Positions 43,587-52,924 of a DNA stretch of 64,000 bases are shown one piece after another (the stretch's first letter is position 1; each line of letters begins with the position of its first letter). The position numbers and the translations under genes were made by a program. Source of the stretch: Sthenelais limicola (Eukaryota; Annelida; Polychaeta; Phyllodocida; Sigalionidae). Location: NCBI GenBank assembly GCA_942159475.1, contig OW804097.1, positions 53,030,986-53,094,985 on the forward strand. The letters run 5' to 3'. The notes beneath the pieces are model-generated. The model made no database searches and was not told the DNA's origin. It saw only the letters and a program-made list of their open reading frames with translations.

Positions 43587-43853
43587 CCCAGCTAACAATT
43601 TTCCGTTGTATTCACGTTGTGGCGACGTTAATTTATATGTTTTGGTCAGTTGAAATTACGTAAATCTGTATGGGAGAAATAACGTGAATACAACGTAGAA
43701 ATTATTTTTTGAAAAAATTATTATTCTTTAATTTAAATTATCTTTTGTTTAAAAAAATGTTTACGTTGTATTCACGTTATTTCTCGCATACAGATTTACG
43801 TCGCTACAACGTGAACAATCACAACGTAGAAATTATGTAGTGTGTTAGCTGGG
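43587..43853. mobile_element. MITE with CCCAGCTAACA inverted ends, nested in the foldback element
   Basis: CCCAGCTAACA at 43587 and TGTTAGCTGGG ending at 43853 bound a 267 bp near-palindrome. Inner blocks (GTTGTATTCACGTT, ACAGATTTACG, ACGTAGAAATTA) are also inverted. It interrupts the right array of inverted GGACGTTTGGG units. Confidence 0.8.
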
Positions 43854-44039
43854 AAGGCCCAGCGGGGTCCAAACGTCCAAAGGCCGGGGCCCAAACGTCC
43901 AAGGCCCAGCGGGGCCCAAACGTCCAAGCCAATCCAAGCTCGGGGCCCAAACGTCTTTTTGCTCTGGCCCAAACGTCCAAGGCCGGGGCCCAATGATCCG
44001 GGCCCAATGATCCCGGGGCCCAAACGTCCGGATACCCCC

Positions 44040-44990
44040 GTTCGGGCCCCCGTTTATCACCGGGTGGACATTTCACCCCGAATTTGAATTAATTATGTAC
44101 CCTTATATGTTCCCATTATATAATGTATATATACTCATTGCCCCGACACCTGAATGTTTGTTACCTTCCTCTTTAACTACGGCTCCGATTCACCCATGAG
44201 CGGCTTCCGGTCAGTGATATGTTGCGCACAAATGCCTGCGTGGTGGGAGAGGTGTATGCTGGGAGATATTTTTTTTTATTATTTCATTGCGTAATTTACC
44301 AAATTATCATTTACCATCTCATATGTTTCTAAAGCATCTTAATGTAATACTATTGAAAGGGTTGTTTGTTAAGGTCAGAAGAGTTAGCAATTCACGACCT
44401 TTCGAGAGCGATCAGTGCGACGTTGACCCATCCCACCGCACCAGTGACGTTGTGACGTTGGCGACGGCAACACGTTGCCGTCGTTTATTGACGACTCATA
44501 GACACACTTTTTCCCGCCTCAGTGCGATCAGCATTGAAGAGAAGTTGTACATTTTATCAACGATTCTCCATTCTGTGATATGCATTTATCCAACTTTTGT
44601 CCCTTCTGACAGCATAAAATCGCCATAAATACACAGTAGGCCTATTACATGATTTGTGACCACAAAAATGTTAATTGTCACTTAATTGATGCTGGTCAAG
44701 ATGTCAAAATGGGCGCAACTTTGTTGACTTCGAAGCAAGATCTTGGCCTCTAACTGGAGACTAAGCTCTTAGACTTGCTAAATGTATTGAAAAAGTACAA
44801 AGAATTTTATATTTCACATGTTAAACTTAGAATGCACCCATTCCATGTAGCATCAACCACAGTGCTGCCTGACTATAGGCCTACCCATGATTATTGAGTA
44901 GATCGAGGCAGGTTCTATAATAATCCTACAAAAGATGTGATAATGTGATGTATTTACCAGCAGTCATATATATCTATTGAACGTTGAAAT
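44040..44990. other. No identifiable gene or element
   Basis: A 113-codon frame at 44287-44628 has no recognisable motif. Nothing else can be supported here. Confidence 0.35.
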
Positions 44991-44993
44991 AGA

Positions 44994-46672
44994 ATAGAAT
45001 AGAATAGAATAGAGAGTCTTTTATTTGCCGATAATTAATTACAAAGAAAGTGACAAATGGGTCGACATGCCTATGTGTCGAAGTTCATCAACACATTTCT
45101 TCCTGCTGTTACCCTATTTGGAATATATTATGATTTGAGTACAATGATAATTCATATCTAACGACTAGGGTGAGGTTTTTATAGTAAAGTACATTACTAT
45201 ACGCTGCGATGGGCGATTATAGAGTTATTCGCTTCGAATGAATGACATGTTTGTTATAGTAGTAGTATTAGGACAAATAGTATCCAACGACTAGGGTTTG
45301 GTTCATATAGTTAAATACATTACTATATGTTACAGTGAGCGATTACTTAATTATTCGCCTCAAGAAATGACATGTTTATCAAAGTAGTATACAACTGTTA
45401 AAAAGTCAAAATCTCCATATACTTTGGGATTTCAATAGTCAAGGTTGTGACCAGTGGTGCTAACATACAAGATTAGCATTGACACAAGAGAGTGGTAAAA
45501 AATACATTTTACCAGAGACATTGTATGATCTTGGTCTTTCAAGCTTAGTACAAATCAAGTGTAATACCGGTAATATTCAGCAATAAACGTGGTAAAATAC
45601 AATATAATATAATATAATATAATAGCAATAATAGGGTACCGGTAGTAAGAGGGATGTTTCCAGTAAGAGGAAGGTCCACAACGAATAGGGTGCCTGTTTG
45701 GGGTTTTGGTTGGTATGACAATAGATTAAAGGAGTTTACTTCAGGCTATCTTCAGCATATATCCTGAGAGATTTCCTTGTGTCAAGATTCTGGATCTCTG
45801 CTGGGAGAGCATTCCATGCTTGAACAGCTTTATAAATAAAGCTATTTTTAAAAATAGTTAATTTTGGAGGTATAAGTTTTAGATTTTTCCTGTTTCCTGT
45901 TTCCAGCGTGGCTCCTGGTTGGGAGAGCTCTTTTATCTAGATTTTCGTCCTTTTGGGCCAGATAGTAGGCACATTCGAGTAGGTGGACCTTCCTTCTGGA
46001 TTCATTTGGTAGTATTTTCATTGAGCTCAGTTCCCTTTCAACATTTGTTCTTTTATGAAGGTTATGAGTAGCTCTTGCTGCACTGTTTAACAGTGCTTGT
46101 AATCGGTTTAATAGGCTCTTATTCGAGCTGGCATAGTAGGCCCTAAACATCGCCATAATCAATATTAGGAATAATTAGCATCTTAGTGATGTCGGTTTTT
46201 ACCTTCTTAGGGAGTATGTACCTAGCGTCAGACAGCAGTTTGACCTTCCATCTAACATTATTTATGGTCTTTGTTAGTTGTGGTTTGAAGGATAGTTTTT
46301 GGTCAATCAGTAGACCCAGGTGAGAATATTCCTCAGCTTGAAGAATTTGTTCTCTGCCCAGGGTAAGGTAAACATTATCATTGGTAGGGGTGTTCTTACT
46401 GATTCGTTTTGGTTTAAAGGTTATATATTTAGTCTTAGAGACATTCATTGAGATTTTATTGGACTTGCACCAGGTGTCTATGGTATTCAAATCTTGTTGA
46501 AGGTAATTATTTATTTGATCTTCTTTTTTGTCACTACAGACAAGGACAGTATCGTCCGCATAGTGTTGAATTTTGGAATTTTGGACTACCTGGTGCATGT
46601 CATTGATGTATATTGTGAAGAGTATAGGTCCTAAAATAGTTCCTTGGGGGACGCCGAAGGTTATCTTACCCT
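44994..46672 (-). mobile_element. 5'-truncated LINE with (TCTAT)n tail
   Basis: The - strand coding part runs from about 46672 (GVPQGTILGPILF) through HYADDTVLVCS (RT active site, near 46570), EEYSHLGLLIDQKLSF and HKRTNVERELSSM to a stop at 45736, with one frame change near 46150 and a stop near 45848. The 3' UTR continues to AATAAA near 45020 and a (TCTAT)n tail at 44994-45018. A second short (TATAT)n stretch lies at 45600-45623. It is a jockey/CR1-like family related to 40980-41744. Confidence 0.75.
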
Positions 46673-47419
46673 AAATAATCGATGGTTAGATGGGAGATGG
46701 GGAGATATATATTATTTATTATGAAACAAAAGTCGTCGATTTGATATTTATATTAATTGATAATTATTAAAATGGCAGTGCTAGCCGCCACATACACACA
46801 TATTGTCTACCTTATCAAAAACTTTTAATAATAAAATTATTTAAAACTAAAGCTGGGACTTGCGCTAACTATGAACTCTCAATAAATTGGGACTTTTAAT
46901 TAATTCAATCTGCTTTAATTGATCTCTCTTCTTCGATACTTTTTTTAATGTAATCTGTTTTTCTGATGGAGGGGCCTCAGCCGAAGGCTCTTGTCTGTAT
47001 CTACGCTATACCAACATGCATTCCCGCGTCCGCACCACTCTCATGCTAGGTGCCGGACGAGCAGGACGAAAATTTTCTTTTTTCGTTAATAAACTTGGGG
47101 CGGCCACTCGGCTGTCACTTACTAGTGCCACACTCGTGTTGATTATTGTGTCTGCTATTATTATATAATACCGAATAAAGTAAGAAATTCGAAATAAGAA
47201 TGCATGTTTCTACGGAGCATTTCTACACTGGGTAGATATGATAAAAATCAGTTTAAATGGGTAGAACCCGGGGTAGAACTTCAATGGGTAGAACTTTTGA
47301 GGGGATCGAGCGAGGTAAAGTGAAGCCCTTCCCGTCTCCTCTCTGCTGCCACATATTTAAAATGAAGTTCAAGGGTCAAGGTTGCTTAGTCAGAACGATT
47401 TTTATTGGTTGCGCGCAAA

Positions 47420-47519
47420 TGCCGCATTGCCCAATCGCAAGTCCCCTTTCAATAACCAAGATGGCAGGAAATTCAAAGATGTAAACACAGTGGTCTGAGG
47501 ACATGATAAAAATCCAGAA
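47420..47519 (+). promoter_or_regulatory. Possible TATA-less promoter with CCAAT and CAAGATGGC motifs
   Basis: Upstream of the ATG at 47520, GCCCAATCGC (about 47428) and CCAAGATGGC (about 47456) resemble CCAAT and YY1-type sites often found around animal transcription starts. This is inferred from motif position only. Confidence 0.35.
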
Positions 47520-47734
47520 ATGTCTTCTTTCGTGGAAAAGGAGCTCTTACAGAAAGTACATGAGCTCAACATTCCAGGACTAAGCATTCACTCACTGCAA
47601 GATGCGAAGGATCAGTCGCTTAATCGGTTATTTCTCTCCCTGTTCGCTTTGTTCGACCCGAATTGGGCACAGGAGTGCGAAGATCACCTCGGGCTCGGCG
47701 AGGATAAGAAACAAGTGAAAAGTAAAATTATGCG
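47520..47734 (+). CDS. Probable first coding exon of an unrecognised host gene
   Basis: ATG at 47520 (context GAAATGTCT) opens 71 codons with normal protein composition (LLQKVHELNIPGLSIHSL, LFLSLFALFDPNWAQECEDH) and runs into a GTGAGG splice donor at 47735 (phase 2). No domain is recognised. No matching downstream exon was found on the + strand before 52000, so most of the gene either lies far away or has very short exons. The CCAAT and YY1-like motifs upstream support a gene start. A transposon origin is not excluded. Confidence 0.45.
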
Positions 47735-47857
47735 GTGAGGATTTTGTCTGTTCTTGCTTCTAGTTCTTGTAAATATATCAATTAATCTTAGCCACTATCA
47801 TTTCATTTCCCAATAATAGTATTTTCTATGTATGTAGGCCTACCGTATGTACCGTAT

Positions 47858-48038
47858 GTGGACGTTTGGGCCCCTGGACGTTTGGGCCCCGGCCTTGTCG
47901 ATTTAGATAGCCGTGTCTATCTCCTGTACTAATACAGTTAACGTAGTACGGTACTGTAAAGGGGCAGTATAGTTGCCTATGTCGATTGGGCCCCGGGCTT
48001 GGACGATTGGGCCCCGCCGGGCCTGGACGTCTGGGCCC
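47858..48038 (+). repeat. Third cluster of GGACGTTTGGGCCCC repeats
   Basis: Two head-to-tail GGACGTTTGGGCCCC units at 47858-47890 and three variants at 47980-48038 match the foldback arms at 41802 and 44037. It may be a fragment or a second copy of the same element, inside the putative first intron of the 47520 gene. Confidence 0.75.
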
Positions 48039-48333
48039 CGGTCAGGGTCTGCCTGGTTTTATGATGATAATGACAATATTCATATTGACATCAATTATTT
48101 GGGAACTATTTGTCATAAAAAATTACCGAAATTAGCAAATAATAGGCCTAACCAGTAACCGTTGTTCCAACTTTCGCCCTTTAAAGCATACATGTCTAGA
48201 AAGTATCCGCTTCAATGGGTGTTGTGTCTTTGGCTATAGTATGTACTTGTATTATATCAATATGTAATCTTTTTCTCATTTTCAATGCTGCCCACCACCC
48301 CACCCCACCCCCCGGCTCCCGCACCCCCACCCT

Positions 48334-48367
48334 TAGCGCTGTTTAGCCTCAATGGCTAAACAGCGCT
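48334..48367. repeat. Perfect 14 bp hairpin
   Basis: AGCGCTGTTTAGCC and GGCTAAACAGCGCT flank a six-base loop. No associated gene or poly(T) was found. Confidence 0.6.
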
Positions 48368-48639
48368 TGATACAGTTGCGCTTGCGGCGGTATTGGGAGA
48401 CACCATTTTCGGCGCTTGTTGAGATATTTCGCGGCAATGGCCGCCAATTTGAATCTTCCCAATGCAATCTTCCGAGCTATACCTGACCCTACCGTTGTAT
48501 ATATACAGTATTGATGTATCGATTCCGGCCAAAATTGCAAGGAAAACCTGTTTAGATTGTCATCATTGTAGATAGAATATGCGGGGGAGCACGATCGTGG
48601 GGGATAAGTATCAATCTCTCTCTATTAGTGTGAGGACCC

Positions 48640-48701
48640 GTAATGGCGGGTGTGACGTTGTAATGGGTAGGTAATGGCGGGTGTGACGTTGTAATGGGTA
48701 G
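48640..48701. repeat. Tandem duplication of a 31 bp unit
   Basis: GTAATGGCGGGTGTGACGTT..GGGTAG occurs twice without change. A related sequence pair (CAGAAGCGGT..GAGAGTCCAG) links 48728-48760 with 49276-49303. Confidence 0.7.
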
Positions 48702-48915
48702 TGATCCTGCCAGATTGGCAGCTTCTTTCAGAAGCGGTGGTCACGGAAGAGTCCAGAAAGTAACCGCTTGAAAGTATTTATATTAGTAGTTTGGTTATAT
48801 TTCTCAAGATCTGTATGCCTATTATTGTTTTTATATTTAGCTGAATCACAGCCGTCCCGTTCCCCCCACCCCCCACCCTCTTCCCTTCTACGCCTTTGTT
48901 TTGGTGTCTAATAAT

Positions 48916-48940
48916 ACACATGCCTCTGTGAGGCATGTGT
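48916..48940. repeat. Short perfect hairpin
   Basis: ACACATGCCTC and GAGGCATGTGT with a TGT loop. Confidence 0.6.
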
Positions 48941-50265
48941 ACCGCCAGCAGTAGTGGCGCCGCAGCGGCCGCAACGGCTTGTCTCGGAACTAAAATGCGG
49001 CAATCGCGATCGATTCAAATCATAACACACCAATCGAAAGTGGTAAATGGGCTTATATCTTCTTTTCTAGACAATATTGTTCCAGTAATCACTAGCTAAT
49101 ATCGTTGCTTACTGATATACGGTAGTTCTCACACCTGACACAAAGCTGAATGAGCATTTATTTCGTTGGCAGAGACAGCAGCAATTCCCTTTTCTTCTAC
49201 TTTGTACGTATGACCGTGATAACGGGTACGACTGTTCCAATTTTATTTAGAGAGGAGCCGGTGGCGGCTTTTTTCAAAAGCGGTAGGTCGCGGGAGAGTC
49301 CAGTGGAGGGGCAGCTGCTAGAGGTGCGTTGTGAATGTAATTTAGATACTTTTTGGCCGTTTTTCTTAGCACACAGTGAAACATTATTCACTCTAGAGGG
49401 GTTCCGTTTCTGAACGACAAAATTGTGTTGGTAAATGAGGGTGGGATATCAGATGACCAGAGCGCGGCCGATGCACTGACAGGGGCTTAACCACAAACAG
49501 ATGTCTGGAACGTGGGGCTCTCTATGAGGGACTAGCCAGGCAACAACATATTATTGAATTTGAATAAATGCTGGCTCACAATATTGTATATTGCAGATAT
49601 ATTTTCCATGATTACAATTTTTTAAAAAAAACTATTATGGTTTTATTAATTTCTATATTTGGATAAAAGCTGGATTTAGCCATATTTTTCTTTAACAATT
49701 TAGGTATTTCTATAACATATGGGTTAACCCAAATTATTGAGACATCTAAATGGTTATTTTTCCTGTTCTGTGGTGTACATTAATTGGTATATAGAATAAA
49801 TGGGTGAAGACGAACTGTTCCTAATCAGTAATGTGGTAATAAAATGTTAAATCCAGTTTTGATCCATTATTTCAAAATCTTTTACTATTTCTGCTAAACA
49901 ATGCATCCCATGTTACGGAGCAAGATTTCCAACCTAAATATTTTTGCATAAGGACTTCATAGGAGGTGCAGATGAATGTGAGTAAAATATAGCCTACTAC
50001 ATGCAATTTATTTTTTTCAAAAGAATTTAAATGTGGACCAAATAAAGGAACTTTTATGATTTTTCTGTCAATGTACTTAATACACCAGTGAATTCACTCT
50101 TGTTCAGCATTTATTGAAAGCAAATGAGTATGTGTAGGTATTTTCACCCCTGGACACTCAATATTTTTTTTTTTATATATAGCATTTCAGTGTCAGCGTC
50201 TGAGAAAAAAAATTGTCTCAGGTGTTGACATTTAATGTGTAATATGTGGAGTTTAAAATGAGCCT

Positions 50266-50916
50266 TTAATGGCTGTTAAAATATAGTATAGTATAGTGCT
50301 CAAAATATTTCCATCGCCTCTGAACCTCTGCATCGGAGGAATCCTGAGGTTCTGTACCATGTTCTAAGGCATAATGATGTTCAAAGAACATAATTTTTTT
50401 CCATTCATAATTGGTAAAATGAATTACATGATCCTTGTACAAAGTTGGTAAGCAACTTCCATCAAAGGATATCTACCTAAAGTATAATTCTTCTAGAGTA
50501 GTTTCCCGGAACTCAGTACATGCTACCAATCTATAAATGCTTAGGATAGAATCTGGCAACAATCTGTCAAGTAACACATTTGGTGATTCTTGTCTACAAA
50601 TAACTGATGTGACTTCTGCAGATAATTTGTCACATATCTCTACATGTGATGAAAAATGGAAAATATATTGCAGTATTGCCTTAGCTGTCACCCATTGCAC
50701 AGAACTATTGTTTACACCATCATCCAGGAGAATAAAGCTATTTTCCAACCGCTTGATGAATTTGTCAATGTGATCCTTCCTTTATTTGGATTTGCCTGTT
50801 GCCTGTGAATTTTCACGGAGGAATATCAAAAGTGTACAATATTTTACTAAAGTTCCATGTACTGGATGCTCCAAAACTGATGATTTCCCAAAATATTTTT
50901 CAAAGAAAGAAGCCAT
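50266..50916 (-). pseudogene. Unrecognised coding remnant interrupted by two in-frame stops
   Basis: One - strand frame stays protein-like from ATG 50916 to a stop at 50266, about 215 codons, broken only by TAA at about 50784-50782 and TAG at 50475-50473. Segments include MASFFEKYFGKSSVLEHPVH, NSFILLDDGVNNSSVQWVTA, LPDSILSIYRLVACTEF and FTNYEWKKIMFFEHHYALEH. The absence of frameshifts and its continuity across the stops suggest a decayed retrocopy or a degenerate exon cluster. I do not recognise the family. A GTAGAT donor-like site at the second stop leaves open a real exon ending there. Confidence 0.45.
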
Positions 50917-50919
50917 ACT

Positions 50920-52050
50920 AATAGTGAGGTTTTTCCTGAAAATAAATTGAATTCACAATGCATTTTTTCTCAATAATTGTAAGTCCTGATAAAAAAATAA
51001 TCGCTGTAACAAGATTTTGCAATAACATTGTTATCCGCCTGCATATTATAAGATATAAATGATATATAACAAATTAAGAATGTTCAGAAAAAAATATGAA
51101 AGATTTTACAGTGGACCGTAAAATAAATGTTATGATATAAACGATATTCAGCAGTCACAAACTATCTGAGCCCATACAAGTACAATATACATGAACACAT
51201 TTTCAATTTGATGGAAATTTATGCAATATGATGATGATGATGCACACTATGATGATGCGCCAAGAGTCTTTAAAGTTATTTGCAATTACATAAAAGTTGG
51301 AACAAATCTTAGTTAAAATATTCCAGGTAATTTGACAAAACATGTGAAAACATCCATGAAGCATATTGTGTTTTTTTCTATAATGATTTAAATATTGTAT
51401 TGGCCTTAAACTGAATAAAAGAAATAAAAAAGCTGATTTTATTAATTAGATGTTATAAAATGATACTCCCATAATCTTACATATATCCCCCAACATAATG
51501 CAATATTAGCTTATTTGTTCAATTCCATGTTTGGATTTATTTTTTATGTACTAAGTACATTAGTTGTTGAAAATGTGTACATATATGAATGTTTGCAAAA
51601 TCATGGAAGTAAAATAATCAAACTTGATCAATAAATTCAATATGTAGTGGGAAAAGAAATTGAATTGCCCTATTATATGATGTGATGATGGCGGACGATG
51701 GTGTAAAGAATTGGATTTTTTGGGGTGATCATTGACATAATTAATTAACTATAGCTAAATGAGGATCCAGCATTTCCAATTGAACAATATATAATTTCTG
51801 TGAAATGGATCACAAACAAACTGGCCATTCTAAGGTTAGTTACAAATTTTCCCTTATCAATCTATGAAGAAAGAAGCACCCAATCATCCAATGTGACCAT
51901 GCTGTCTCATTACATCCTGCTGAATGGTGAACATGCATGATTCACCCCTTCATGCTGAAGGATGCTCTCTGGTCCATGTATGGGAGAACTACAGGGGGGC
52001 ACTCTCACATTTAATTAGCTATACTTCTTATAAGTGTTTGGAATTAAGTA
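50920..52050. other. AT-rich DNA without identifiable features
   Basis: Microsatellite-like GATGATGATG near 51230 is the only pattern. No gene can be supported. Confidence 0.4.
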
Positions 52051-52054
52051 TATC

Positions 52055-52479
52055 TGTAGTGAACCGCAGATTCGTGGGCGCGAGGTTACGAAATTCCGTA
52101 AAGAATCACGAATACGAGGAGATTCGTTTGAACCTGGTTTATTTCCCAAAGGTATACAGTTACAAAGGTTTTGTTACTGAAGCAAGGGTGCTTAATTTGA
52201 ACAACAGAAGTATCTCGGTCCGCGGCGCGGCTCAAGTCCGTAGTGTTAAGCGAAGCCTGGATCCCCTTGCGGAGGTAGTAGTATCCTCCGCCTACCGTCC
52301 GTCGGAGGGTGTCTGCAGTGTCGTCTGCACGGTGGTCGTATGTCGCCCCCTGACGGAACTGGCCGGAACTGGTGGTAGTCGTCTCCGGCGCTGGTAGAAG
52401 TGCCCCCGCTGTCGTAGCCTGGATGGTGATTGGCGATAGTCGACAGCCTCGCTGTATTCCGGGTGGCGGACCCACTACA
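52055..52479 (-). repeat. 3' LTR of the Ty3/gypsy element
   Basis: On the - strand the sequence runs TGTAGTGGGTCC to GGTTCACTACA, giving 7 bp TGTAGTG inverted ends. AATAAA (+ strand TTTATT at about 52137) lies near the 3' end. The adjoining polypurine tract at 52480-52496 fixes the 5' border. The flanking ATATC (52050-52054) would be the target duplication. The partner LTR is outside the window, so identity cannot be tested. Confidence 0.75.
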
Positions 52480-52496
52480 CTGCCCCCTCACTAGTT
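52480..52496 (-). promoter_or_regulatory. Polypurine tract
   Basis: CTAGTGAGGGGGCAG directly precedes the LTR TG on the - strand. This is the standard plus-strand primer of LTR elements. Confidence 0.75.
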
Positions 52497-52924
52497 GGAG
52501 TTGAAGGGGTCCACGATAACTAGTTATGTAGGGTCCGCCGTGGCACTAAGGAGATCCTCGTGGCTCCAGATCCTCGTGTGCAGCGGGGCAAATGTTATGC
52601 CACTCCGCCGCACGGATCCTAGAGCCAGGCTTGCACTCGCCCCCAAGGTTCGTAGCCTTCATAGGCCTAAAGAGGCCACCGGACATGCCTGTCCGTCCCA
52701 GTCTCGCAGCGCGGTACAACTGGAAGCGTACATTCGAAGCAATAAAAAATTTTCGTGCACGAGCTTTATTAATAAAAGCGAGGCTAGTGAGCCATACTAG
52801 CCTTGCGGATAAAAACCACCACCTGCGAGGAGGAGAGCCCCCCCCCTCGCTGTGAGATGAACCCACACGAGACAGCCGCCTCGGGGGATCGCAGTGCTGA
52901 TCCCAATCCCTATGGGGGGGAGTT

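Larger units (their letters stand above)
41802..44037. mobile_element. Foldback-type element with arms of tandem GGACGTTTGGGCCCC repeats
   Basis: The left arm (41802-42240) holds about ten head-to-tail copies or variants of GGACGTTTGGGCCCC (also GGACGATTGGGCCCC, GGATCATTGGGCCCC) and units with TTCATGCTGGGTCAGTCAAT. The right side (42540-44037) carries both repeat types in inverse order and orientation. A perfect-stem palindrome sits at the centre near 42433. Long inverted arms made of short tandem repeats are the mark of foldback transposons. The right side is enlarged by minisatellite growth and a nested MITE. There is no transposase. Confidence 0.65.

Noticed and set aside
42427..43598. Several overlapping - strand frames of 60-128 codons reading HTSEYIHVYSCWLSQYTLV-like repeats
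   Set aside because: They are translations of the minisatellite in different frames, with no start context or non-repeat sequence.
44287..44628. 113-codon + strand frame
   Set aside because: No motif, no splice or start context, and ordinary composition for non-coding DNA here.
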